From Streptomyces qaidamensis (GTDB lineage Bacteria; Actinomycetota; Actinomycetes; Streptomycetales; Streptomycetaceae): DNA of 64,000 nucleotides. The stretch is taken from NCBI RefSeq assembly GCF_001611795.1, contig NZ_CP015098.1, positions 5,704,001-5,768,000 of the forward strand, given 5' to 3'. Under the pieces are notes generated by a model. It saw nothing but the letters and a program-made list of their open reading frames with translations. It was not told the origin of the DNA and did not search any database. Below are positions 35,701 through 43,183 of the stretch, piece by piece. Both the position numbers and the translations under genes were made by a program. Each line of letters opens with the position of its first letter. Within the stretch, counting starts at the first letter, position 1.

Positions 35701-35977
35701 CGGCCGCGACCGCCGCGACCCCGGCCACCAGCAGCGGCGTCCCGGCGCCCTCCCGGGCGTAACGCTGCCCGAAGGTCTGCTGACCGGCCGCCGCCTCGTC
35801 CAGGGCGCGCGTGAAGGCCTCGTACTCGTCGCCCGCACTCCGCGCCATCGTGTCGAGCGCCCCGCGCGCCCGCGCGAGCAGCACCTTCCCGTCACTGCGC
35901 CCGCCCGAGCGACGCACCTCCTCCTCCACGGCCCGCACCAGCAACCGCTCGGCCTCCGCCCGATGAGCGTCCCGCAT
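32777..35977 (-). CDS. Membrane-anchored STAND ATPase with TPR repeats
   Basis: 1066 residues from the ATG at 35977, with GGAGGGGG upstream; longer in-frame starts lack support. The N-terminal ~75 residues are a charged helical segment. A hydrophobic Ala/Gly/Val hairpin follows (81-127), then a linker and an NB-ARC-type ATPase: PFAGRRHELAQIRQW, P-loop GTPGSGRTT (246-254) with Arg252 in place of the usual lysine, Walker B VTVVLDDA (333-340), sensor LVLVTARG, then GLPLALRIAGS and a winged helix (YRLHDLVRSFA). About 570-1060 contains many TPR repeats (ARGEAWALTQLARALLVAGD, ARGEAWSLYYLGQALEETGD). Its place upstream of the STAND-CHAT-hydrolase genes suggests a second sensor of the same system. Confidence 0.88.
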   Translation of the reverse strand: MRDAHRAEAERLLVRAVEEEVRRSGGRSDGKVLLARARGALDTMARSAGDEYEAFTRALDEAAAGQQTFGQRYAREGAGTPLLVAGVAAVAAVVADLALGTGTGTALGAGVTVGAVGAAATVVKVVGSHLPAAHRRAGAVSQPGGPEQLRLQWLTALEVRGIRPFLDQQRVLAASTGRKKPGPRLRGADKSAAARGRNVLEQSFGQLPEQAEPFAGRRHELAQIRQWVQSARASTQTQPTVVVLHGTPGSGRTTLAVHATHDLRDYFRGACVVDLRADGPGESPLSTRDALLHLLNRLGAPREQLLFRERSSPHQQVKRLSELYHQHLTGLPVTVVLDDAADAEQVRALIPERSDSLVLVTARGPLELEGLPARVHQLAVAPLDAAGAEELLGAAAQDRSGPYDAESADRVRELCGGLPLALRIAGSCLGPRSPRALATDLDAYGPVEPVERALWLRYTDQSETVRRLLRRLALAGRASLGAAAAAALLATDEAEAKRHLRVLTRAGLIDHVRGDRYRLHDLVRSFAQARLLDEEEPAERTAAQERLIVNYAELADSVLRMVDGNMSTRTNRFSPYGFTSLDEALRWLDDESSFITAALRHAEGVNQAAVLNLLGALCDYCLLRGDLYRLGEISELAQAVDEGLMVRSVQWRTGIAARQLGELDKARTTLASVVDLYREAHHDAGAARALCSLGITLHHQGNLTEASAKLREALALQASPALAVDRAWTMHALAAVERDRARLAEALELLTESLVLHRRGESVHGQAWAHFQLGQLGLRMGDVPRAEGELRAALELYGRTRDARGEAWALTQLARALLVAGDASPAVEELRGAAARHRDNEDARGEAWSLYYLGQALEETGDLDQAVRELERARTMFSRMRDVYGLACARHHSARVTRDQRAAQTGSLRNSGFARQLLVDARADFQRIGVAHGEAWTCLELAVVDAGNARTQQALALCDEAVELFASYGDRRGEDWARFLRCTLLPYAAPGGMEVGTAVAQEELTQLSRASHELRDRKLDDYLDAYQLLLERGVTLEAGWQAWRLGMVPDRHAREVMGVAVTTEQK

Positions 35978-36150
35978 GTCACGTCCCCCTCCGGCGGCAA
36001 CTCCTTTGCGTCTGAGTGTCCTTGGTGGGAGACGCGAGCGCGAGGGGGCGACGATCAACGGATGCGGTCCGGTGCCCCACACACTGCTCGCTCGTTGGTG
36101 CGAGTGCCGGGCTGACGGTCGGGCGGGGGGAAGTGACGGGTTCCACGGAG

Positions 36151-36785
36151 GGGCGAAGGAGCGGCGGGACCCCCGTTGTGTCCTACGCCCGCACGTCCGA
36201 GGACTTCCGGCAACGGTCACTGGAGGCCGCTATGACAGAGACGCGACTGAGGAGCCGACGGGTATCGGACCGGCACTGGGCACGAGCTGTGGAGGGGGCT
36301 CCGCACAGCGGGCCGCGGCCTTTTCGGCCGGCAAGAAGACAGACCCACGCTCCATCCGGTCGAGGCGGCACTCATCCGAAAGGCGGTGACCGACCGTGTC
36401 GGTGGCAGGGCAGTCCGCGCCATCGCACGGGAATGGTGCGATCTCGGGGTCACAGGGACTCGTGGTGGCAGACCCAACGCCCAGACGATCACACAGATCA
36501 TGACGGCGCCCCGAGTGTGCGGTTACCGAGCCGACAAGGGCGAGTTGCTGCTCTTGCCGGAGACTGGGGGACCGGTTCCCGGCCGGTGGGAGCCCGTGGT
36601 GACGCCGGAGCAGTGGATGGCGGTGTGTGCGACGTTCTCTCCCGGGAACCTCTACATGCACCGCGGCAGTGCTGCTCCGCGGCGTACCACGGGGACCACT
36701 GCTCCCAGTGGTCTCGCCAGTGGCTTTCGGCGCTGCGGTGCACATGGGACCACTCTCGCGTCGAGCCCGTCTGGCGTGAGGCGAG
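36151..36785 (+). pseudogene. Decayed large serine recombinase (phage/ICE-type integrase)
   Basis: Pieces of a large serine recombinase lie in different frames. Near 36172-36200 a frame reads VVSYARTSED, the usual catalytic-domain opening with its Ser. From about 36310 another frame reads FGRQEDRPTLHPVEAALIRKAV, then RAVRAIAREWCDLGVTGTRGG, AQTITQIMTAPRVCGYRADKGEL and WEPVVTPEQWMAVCATF, the Recombinase domain in correct order. NLYMHRGSAAPR and SGFRRCGAHG represent a broken zinc-ribbon part. Most of the catalytic domain is missing and frames are shifted, so it cannot work. It marks a past integration event at the edge of the STAND/CHAT island. Confidence 0.8.
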
Positions 36786-36862
36786 CCCCTTCGCACCGGC
36801 AGAGGACAGGGGCGGGAGGCGCGTTCCGCGGCAGGCCGGCCGCCGTGAGGCAGGATGGAAGC

Positions 36863-38896
36863 ATGCCGAACCGACTGGCTCATGAGACGTCCCCGTACCT
36901 GCTCCAGCATGCCGACAACCCCGTCGACTGGTGGCCCTGGTCGGAAGAGGCTTTCGCAGAGGCGCGGCGGCGGGGGGTGCCGGTGCATCTCAGTGTCGGC
37001 TATTCCAGTTGCCACTGGTGCCACGTCCTGGCGAAGGAGAGCTTCCAGGACGAGGTGACGGCCGAGGTCATGAACGAGCACTTCGTCAACATCAAGGTCG
37101 ACCGCGAAGAACGCCCCGACGTGGACGCCGTCTACATGGAAGCCGTGCAGGCCGCGACCGGGCAGGGCGGCTGGCCCATGACCGTCTTCCTCACCCCGGA
37201 AGCCGAGCCGTTCTACTTCGGCACGTACTTCCCGCCCGCTCCCCGCCAGGGCATGCCGTCCTTCCGGCAGGTGCTCCAGGGCGTGCACCAGGCGTGGGAC
37301 GAGCGGCGGGACGAGGTGACCGAGGTCGCCGGGAAGATCGTCCGGGATCTGGCCGGGCGGGAGATCTCCTACGGCGACGCGCAGCCCCCCGGAGAGGAGG
37401 AGCTCGCGCAGGCGCTGCTCGGGCTGACCCGGGAGTACGACCCGCAGCGCGGCGGATTCGGCGGGGCGCCGAAGTTCCCGCCGTCGATGGTGCTGGAGTT
37501 CCTGCTGAGGCACCATGCGCGGACCGGCGCCGAGGGTGCGCTCCAGATGGCGAGCGACACCTGCGAGCGCATGGCCCGGGGCGGGATCTACGACCAGCTC
37601 GGGGGCGGCTTCGCCCGCTACTCGGTCGACCGTGACTGGGTGGTGCCGCACTTCGAGAAGATGCTGTACGACAACGCCCTGCTGTGCCGGGTGTACGCCC
37701 ACCTCTGGCGCGCCACCGGCTCGGAGCTCGCGCGCCGCGTCGCCCTGGAGACCGCCGACTTCATGGTGCGCGAACTGCGCACGAACGAGGGCGGGTTCGC
37801 CTCCGCGCTGGACGCCGACAGCGACGACGGCACCGGGAAGCACGTCGAGGGCGCGTACTACGTGTGGACGCCGGAGCAGTTGCGGGAGGTCCTAGGCGAG
37901 CAGGACGCGGACCTCGCGGCGCGGCACTTCGGGGTGACCGAGGAGGGCACGTTCGAGGAGGGCGCGTCCGTCCTCCAACTGCCCGTGCGGGAGGCCCTGT
38001 CCGACGCGGAGAAGGTCGCCTCGGTCCGGGAGCGGCTGCTGGCGGCGCGGTCGGAGCGGCCCGCGCCCGGCCGGGACGACAAGGTCGTGGCCGCCTGGAA
38101 CGGCCTCGCGATCGCCGCGCTGGCCGAGACGGGCGCCTACTTCGACCGGCCCGACCTGGTCGAGGCCGCCGTCGCCGCGGCCGATCTCCTGGTCCGGCTG
38201 CACCTGGACGAGCAGGCCCGGCTCACCCGCACCAGCAAGGACGGCCACGCCGGTGCCAACGCGGGTGTCCTGGAGGACTACGCGGATGTGGCGGAGGGTT
38301 TCCTCGCGCTCGCGTCCGTCACCGGTGAGGGCGTCTGGCTGGAATTCGCCGGCTTCCTCGTCGACCACGTCCTGGCCCGCTTCACCGACCCGGAGTCGGG
38401 GTCGCTGTACGACACCGCGGCCGACGCCGAGCGGCTGATCCGTCGTCCGCAGGACCCGACCGACAATGCCGCGCCGTCCGGCTGGAGCGCGGCGGCCGGT
38501 GCCCTGCTGGGGTACGCCGCGCACACCGGCTCCGAGCCGCACCGCACGGCCGCGGAGAAGGCCCTCGGTGTCGTCAAGGCGCTCGGGCCGCGGGTGCCGC
38601 GCTTCATCGGCTGGGGGCTCGCGGTCGCGGAGGCCGTGCTGGACGGTCCGCGGGAAGTCGCGGTCGTGGGGCCGTCGCTCGACGACGAGGGCACGAGGTC
38701 GCTGCACCGCACGGCACTTCTGGGGACCGCGCCGGGTGCCGTCGTCGCCGTCGGCGTGCCGGAGAGCGACGAGTTCCCGCTGGTCAGCGGCCGTCCGCTG
38801 GTCGGCGGTGAACCAGCGGCCTATGTCTGCCGTAACTTCACGTGTGACGCGCCGACAACGGAAGTTGAACGGTTGCGTGCGGTGCTGAGCGACTGA
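36863..38896 (+). CDS. Thioredoxin-fold DUF255 protein (YyaL/SSP411 type)
   Basis: 677 residues from the ATG at 36863 (MPNRLAHETSPYLLQHADNPVDW, the family's standard start). Residues ~1-165 form a DUF255 thioredoxin-like domain with SYSSCHWCHVLAKESF-type sequence; the CHWC pair is the redox-like motif. VDREERPDVDAVYM and GGWPMTVFLTPE are diagnostic. The rest is an alpha/alpha-barrel (six-hairpin glycosidase-like) domain with FPPSMVLEFL, GGIYDQLGGGFARYSVDRDWVVPHFEKMLYDNA and GRDDKVVAAWNGLAI. Widespread, cytosolic and without firmly assigned chemistry. The frame is open upstream into the recombinase remnant, which is a decay artefact rather than a fusion. Confidence 0.93.
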   Translation: MPNRLAHETSPYLLQHADNPVDWWPWSEEAFAEARRRGVPVHLSVGYSSCHWCHVLAKESFQDEVTAEVMNEHFVNIKVDREERPDVDAVYMEAVQAATGQGGWPMTVFLTPEAEPFYFGTYFPPAPRQGMPSFRQVLQGVHQAWDERRDEVTEVAGKIVRDLAGREISYGDAQPPGEEELAQALLGLTREYDPQRGGFGGAPKFPPSMVLEFLLRHHARTGAEGALQMASDTCERMARGGIYDQLGGGFARYSVDRDWVVPHFEKMLYDNALLCRVYAHLWRATGSELARRVALETADFMVRELRTNEGGFASALDADSDDGTGKHVEGAYYVWTPEQLREVLGEQDADLAARHFGVTEEGTFEEGASVLQLPVREALSDAEKVASVRERLLAARSERPAPGRDDKVVAAWNGLAIAALAETGAYFDRPDLVEAAVAAADLLVRLHLDEQARLTRTSKDGHAGANAGVLEDYADVAEGFLALASVTGEGVWLEFAGFLVDHVLARFTDPESGSLYDTAADAERLIRRPQDPTDNAAPSGWSAAAGALLGYAAHTGSEPHRTAAEKALGVVKALGPRVPRFIGWGLAVAEAVLDGPREVAVVGPSLDDEGTRSLHRTALLGTAPGAVVAVGVPESDEFPLVSGRPLVGGEPAAYVCRNFTCDAPTTEVERLRAVLSD

Positions 38897-38976
38897 AGTC
38901 GGGAATCAACGGAAACACGCTCTTTATCTGAACAGCCCCCAGGCTTCACAGTTCCCCCCTAATCTCTGCACAGTGA

Positions 38977-39011
38977 CGTGACGGGAGGGGCCGCACCGGC
39001 ACACCGTCACG
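38977..39011. promoter_or_regulatory. Inverted repeat ahead of the glycan operon
   Basis: CGTGACGG (38977-38984) and CCGTCACG (39004-39011) form a perfect 8-base inverted repeat around 19 bases, about 30 bases before the TTG start at 39043. It could be an operator or a leader hairpin. Confidence 0.4.
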
Positions 39012-39042
39012 ACCGGGGGCTCTGGGATCTGGGGGGATCTGT

Positions 39043-40332
39043 TTGCTGACGTCTGTCTTCATCGCTGCCGTTTCACTGGCCTTGTTCTGGATGGCGGCGT
39101 TCACGCTGTGGTGGCAGATGCACGCCTGGCGCACGCCGGAAGTGCTCGCCTCCACCCGGTTCAGCAGTCCGGACGGGGACGAGCACGTCTCCTTCTCGCT
39201 GCTGCTGCCCGCGCGGCACGAACAGGCGGTGCTGGACCACACGATCCAGCGGCTGCTGGAGTCGAGCCACACCGACTTCGAGATCATCGTGATCGTCGGG
39301 CACGACGACCCGGAGACCACCGCCGTGGCCGAGCAGGCCGCGGCGCGTGATCGCCGGGTCCGGGTCGTCGTCGACACGCACGAGAAGAAGAACAAGCCGA
39401 AGGCCATGAACACGGCGCTGCCGCACTGCCGCGGCGACGTCGTCGGCGTGTTCGACGCGGAGGACCAGGTCCACCCCGAGCTTCTCGCGCACGTCGACCA
39501 CGCCTTCCGCACCACCGGCGCGGACGTCGTGCAGGGCGGGGTGCAGCTGATCAACTTCCACTCCAGCTGGTACAGCCTGCGCAACTGCCTGGAGTACTTC
39601 TTCTGGTTCCGCTCGCGGCTCCACCTGCACGCGCAGAAAGGTTTCATTCCGCTCGGCGGCAACACCGTCTTCGTCCGCACGGACGTCCTGCGGGAAGCCG
39701 ACGGCTGGGACCCGAACTGCCTCGCCGAGGACTGCGACCTCGGAGTGCGCCTGTCCAGCGTCGGCAAGAAGGTCGTCGTCGCCTACGACTCCGACATGGT
39801 GACCCGGGAGGAGACCCCGGGCTCGCTCATGTCCCTGCTGAAGCAGCGCACCCGCTGGAACCAGGGGTTCCTCCAGGTGTACCGGAAGAAGGACTGGAGG
39901 CAACTGCCCACCCTCGGGCAGCGGCTGCTCGCCCGCTACACCCTGATGACGCCGTTCATGCAGGCCTTCACCGGTCTGATCATCCCGCTGAACGTGGCGA
40001 TCGCGCTGTTCCTGGACGTGCCCGTCGGCATTGCCTTCATCACCTTCCTGCCGGCCGTCACCGCCCTGGTCACCTTCGTCTTCGAGGTCGTCGGACTGCA
40101 CGACTTCGGCAAGCAGTACGGGCTGCGCGTCCGCTTCGCGCACTACCTGAAGCTGATCCTCGGCGGCCCCTTCTACCAGGTCCTGCTCGCCGGAGCGGCC
40201 GTGCGGGCCGTCTGGCGTGAGCAGCGCGGCCGCAACGACTGGGAGCTGACGACCCATGTCGGAGCGCATCTCGACGAGCCGGCCACGCCCCGCCAGGACG
40301 TTCCCGTGACCCGAGAGGACGTTCCCGCGTGA
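39043..40332 (+). CDS. Cellulose-synthase-like family 2 glycosyltransferase
   Basis: 429 residues, TTG start with GGGGGGA upstream. One N-terminal membrane span (5-27), a GT-A domain with FSLLLPARHE (51-60), the DxD-type FDAED (137-141), the acceptor/base motif AEDCD (228-232) and the processive-enzyme signature QRTRW (268-272). Three C-terminal spans follow (FMQAFTGLIIPLNVAIALFLDV, IAFITFLPAVTALVTFVF, LILGGPFYQVLLAG). QxxRW with both acidic motifs fits a processive beta-glycan synthase of the cellulose/hyaluronan/PNAG type using a nucleotide sugar at the membrane. First gene of a four-gene coupled operon; its stop overlaps the next start by four bases. Confidence 0.92.
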   Translation: MLTSVFIAAVSLALFWMAAFTLWWQMHAWRTPEVLASTRFSSPDGDEHVSFSLLLPARHEQAVLDHTIQRLLESSHTDFEIIVIVGHDDPETTAVAEQAAARDRRVRVVVDTHEKKNKPKAMNTALPHCRGDVVGVFDAEDQVHPELLAHVDHAFRTTGADVVQGGVQLINFHSSWYSLRNCLEYFFWFRSRLHLHAQKGFIPLGGNTVFVRTDVLREADGWDPNCLAEDCDLGVRLSSVGKKVVVAYDSDMVTREETPGSLMSLLKQRTRWNQGFLQVYRKKDWRQLPTLGQRLLARYTLMTPFMQAFTGLIIPLNVAIALFLDVPVGIAFITFLPAVTALVTFVFEVVGLHDFGKQYGLRVRFAHYLKLILGGPFYQVLLAGAAVRAVWREQRGRNDWELTTHVGAHLDEPATPRQDVPVTREDVPA

Positions 40333-41978
40333 CCTCCACCCTTCCCGCGGTGACCACCGCCAAGGTCCCCGCGCAGCGCCGGCCTGCGCCCCGGACCGGT
40401 GCGCACCGCAGACCGGAGCCGCCGAGCCGGCTGCGCTCCTCGCGCTCCGACCTGATCCTCTGCGGCGTCCTCCTCGCGGCGATCCTCGTCGTGCAGGGCT
40501 GGAACATCGCCGACTACCCGGCCCTCAGTGACGACGAGGGCACCTATCTCGCCCAGGCCTGGTCGGTCCAGCAGGGCAACGGCCTGGCCCACTACACCTA
40601 CTGGTACGACCATCCGCCGCTCGGCTGGATCCAGATCGCCGTGCTGACCTGGATCCCCGCGCTGATCAGCCCCGAGTCGATGACGGTGGGCACCATGCGC
40701 GCCGCGATGCTGGTGATCAGCGGCATCAGCGCGGTCCTCGTCTACGTACTGGGCCGGCGCCTCGCGCTGCCCCGCTGGGCGGCCGCCCTCGGCATGGTGT
40801 TCTTCGGGCTCTCCCCGCTGTCGGTCGTCCTCCAGCGGGAGATCTTCCTCGACAACCTCGCGGTGATGTGGACGCTGCTGGCCTTCACCCTGGCCGCCTC
40901 CCCGAGCCGCCACCTGTGGCACCACTTCGGCGCGGGCATCGCGGCCGCCACGGCCGTCCTCACCAAGGAGACGATGCTCGTCGTCCTGCCCGCCCTGTTC
41001 CTCACCATGTGGCGCCACAGCCACCGGGACACCCGCAAGTTCGCCATCACCGGGGCCGTCACGGCCTGCGCCCTGATCGGCTTCTCGTACCCGCTGTTCG
41101 CCCTGCTCAAGGGCGAGTTGCTGCCCGGCGCCGGACACGTGTCCCTCTGGGACGGCGTCAAGTACCAGATGACCCGACCCGGTTCGGGCTTCATCCTGGA
41201 CCGGGGCTCCGGCTCCTGGGGCGTGCTCCAGTCGTGGCTGTACTACGACAAGGTCCTGCCCCTCGGCGGTCTCGCGGGCGCCCTGCTCCTGCTCCTCACC
41301 TGGCGGTGGTCGGTCACCGCCCGGGCCCTGGCCGGTCCCGCCCTGGCCGTGGCGATCTTCGCGGCGCTGGCCCTGCGCCCGAACGGCTACCTGCCCGCGA
41401 TGTACGTCATCCAGGCCCTGCCGTTCCTCGCGCTGGTCCTCGCCGGAGGGACCGCCTCCGTCGCCCACGCGGTGCTGAGCCGCTGGCGCTCCGAGGCGGA
41501 GAAACGGTACGTCAGTGTGGGCCGGTACGCGCTCGCCGCCGTCCTCGCCCTGGCCGCCGGTGCCTACGTCGTGCCCCGCTGGTACGACGGCGCGCACACG
41601 GCCGTCACCACCGACGCCAACGCCCCCTACAAGGCCGCCTCCCAGTGGCTGGCCACGGAGGTCGAGGACCCGGAGCGCACCCGGGTGCTGGTGGACGACG
41701 CCCTCTGGCTGGACCTGGTGCACCAGGGCTACCGGCCCGGGCTCGGCGTCATCTGGTTCTACAAGGCCGACCTCGACCCGGCGGTGACGAAGACGATGCC
41801 GCGCGGCTGGAAGGACCTCGACTACGTCGTCGCCTCGCCGACCGTCCGGCGTGACGCGGCCGACCTGCCCAACGTCAAGGCCGCCATGGAGCATTCGGAA
41901 CCGGTCGCCACCTTCGGCACCGGCGAGGACCGCATCGAGATCCGCCAGATCCAGACGTCCGCCGGAGGCGCGCGATGA
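40329..41978 (+). CDS. PMT/ArnT-type integral-membrane glycosyltransferase (GT39/GT83-like)
   Basis: 549 residues. A basic Pro-rich cytoplasmic N-terminus (1-38), then about ten membrane spans. The first outer loop has DYPALSDDEGTYLAQAW: the acidic pair DDEG is the catalytic signature of dolichol/polyprenol-phosphate-sugar-using GT-C enzymes. HPPLGWIQI and QREIFLDNLAVMWTLL are further family segments. The C-terminal outer domain (about 415-549) is soluble. It should move a sugar from a polyprenyl-phosphate donor to a lipid, glycan or protein outside the membrane. The GTG start overlaps the previous stop, and the next gene encodes the probable donor-making enzyme. Confidence 0.88.
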   Translation: MTSTLPAVTTAKVPAQRRPAPRTGAHRRPEPPSRLRSSRSDLILCGVLLAAILVVQGWNIADYPALSDDEGTYLAQAWSVQQGNGLAHYTYWYDHPPLGWIQIAVLTWIPALISPESMTVGTMRAAMLVISGISAVLVYVLGRRLALPRWAAALGMVFFGLSPLSVVLQREIFLDNLAVMWTLLAFTLAASPSRHLWHHFGAGIAAATAVLTKETMLVVLPALFLTMWRHSHRDTRKFAITGAVTACALIGFSYPLFALLKGELLPGAGHVSLWDGVKYQMTRPGSGFILDRGSGSWGVLQSWLYYDKVLPLGGLAGALLLLLTWRWSVTARALAGPALAVAIFAALALRPNGYLPAMYVIQALPFLALVLAGGTASVAHAVLSRWRSEAEKRYVSVGRYALAAVLALAAGAYVVPRWYDGAHTAVTTDANAPYKAASQWLATEVEDPERTRVLVDDALWLDLVHQGYRPGLGVIWFYKADLDPAVTKTMPRGWKDLDYVVASPTVRRDAADLPNVKAAMEHSEPVATFGTGEDRIEIRQIQTSAGGAR

Positions 41979-43183
41979 GCCAGGAGTCCACCGTCCCCGG
42001 CGAGGTCGTCGAGACCACCGAGATCCCCGAACCGGGCGCCGTCACCATCGTCGTACCGACGTTCAACGAGTCGGCGAACGTACGGCAGTTGCTGCGCCAG
42101 ATCACCGAGGCCGTCCCGGCCCGGCTGCCCTGCGAGGTCGTCTTCGTGGATGACTCCACCGACGACACGCCCGAGGCCATCGAGAAGGCGGCGCAGGACT
42201 GCCCGTTCCCGGTGACCGTGCTGCACCGCGAGGAGCCGGTGGGCGGGCTCGGCGGCGCGGTCGTCGAGGGACTGAAGGCGGCCACGTCCGACTGGATCGT
42301 CGTCATGGACGGCGACTGCCAGCACCCGCCGTCCCTCGTGCCCGACCTGGTCGCCACCGGTGAGCGGGCCAACGCCGGACTCGTCGTCGCCTCCCGGTAC
42401 ATCAAGGGCGGCAGCCGGGCCGGGCTCGCGGGCAGCTACCGCGTGGCCGTCTCGCGCGGGGCGACCTGGCTGACCAAGGCGCTCTTCCCGCGCCGGCTGC
42501 ACGGCATCAGCGACCCGATGAGCGGCTTCTTCGCGATCCGCCGCAGCGCGGTCACCGCCGAAGTCCTCCAGCCGCTCGGCTACAAGATCCTCCTGGAACT
42601 CGCCGTCCGCAGCCGCCCCCGCACGGTCACCGAGGTGCCCTTCGTCTTCCAGGACCGGTTCGCCGGGGAGTCCAAGTCCACCGCGCAGGAGGGCCTGCGC
42701 TTCCTGCGCCACCTGGCCGGGCTGCGCTCCGCCTCGCCCGTCGCGCGGATGATCGGGTTCGGCCTGATCGGGCTGACCGGCTTCGTGCCGAACCTGCTGG
42801 GCCTGTGGGCGCTGACCGCCGCCGGCATGCACTACGTACCGGCGGAGATCCTCGCCAACCAACTGGGTGTCGCCTGGAACTTCGTGCTCATCGAGCACCT
42901 GCTGTTCCGCGAGCGGCGACGGCACCGGCGCTGGTGGGACCGGGCCGGGCGGTTCGCGCTGCTCGCCAACGCCGATCTGGTGCTGCGCATCCCGTTGATC
43001 GCCCTGTTCGTGCACCAGCTGCACCTGGGCGTGCTGTCGGCCACCGCGCTCGCGCTGGTGACGACGTTCGTCCTGCGCTTCGCCGGGACCGAAGCGCTGG
43101 TCTACCTGCCGCGCCGGGGACGTGAGAAGCCCGGGCGCGGGAGCACCGCACAGCAAGGAGAGCCGTGTGAACAGACGTCGTAG
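41975..43183 (+). CDS. Polyprenol-phosphate sugar synthase (GT2) fused to GtrA-like domain
   Basis: 402 residues, ATG overlapping the previous stop (ATGA). Residues ~20-250 form a DPM1-like GT2 domain: AVTIVVPTFNESANV, VVFVDDSTDDT, GGLGGAVVEGLKAA and the metal site MDGDCQHPPSLVPDL. From ~255 a GtrA-like four-span domain follows (IGFGLIGLTGFVPNLLGLWAL, EILANQLGVAWNFVLIEHLLFR, FALLANADLVLRIPLIALFV). The fusion makes a polyprenyl-phosphate-hexose on the inner face and may help flip it outward, supplying the PMT/ArnT-type enzyme encoded just upstream. Confidence 0.9.
   Translation: MSQESTVPGEVVETTEIPEPGAVTIVVPTFNESANVRQLLRQITEAVPARLPCEVVFVDDSTDDTPEAIEKAAQDCPFPVTVLHREEPVGGLGGAVVEGLKAATSDWIVVMDGDCQHPPSLVPDLVATGERANAGLVVASRYIKGGSRAGLAGSYRVAVSRGATWLTKALFPRRLHGISDPMSGFFAIRRSAVTAEVLQPLGYKILLELAVRSRPRTVTEVPFVFQDRFAGESKSTAQEGLRFLRHLAGLRSASPVARMIGFGLIGLTGFVPNLLGLWALTAAGMHYVPAEILANQLGVAWNFVLIEHLLFRERRRHRRWWDRAGRFALLANADLVLRIPLIALFVHQLHLGVLSATALALVTTFVLRFAGTEALVYLPRRGREKPGRGSTAQQGEPCEQTS

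Noticed and set aside
35978..36220. N-terminal extension of the membrane STAND protein by 81 residues
   Set aside because: The extension runs into the recombinase remnant, is low in coding character, and the ATG at 35977 has a strong GGAGGGGG site.
36386..38896. Apparent fusion of a recombinase C-terminus to the DUF255 protein
   Set aside because: The frame is continuous by chance through decayed DNA. The DUF255 family starts at MPNRLAHETSPYLLQHADNP, which begins at the ATG at 36863, and the recombinase part is frameshifted upstream.
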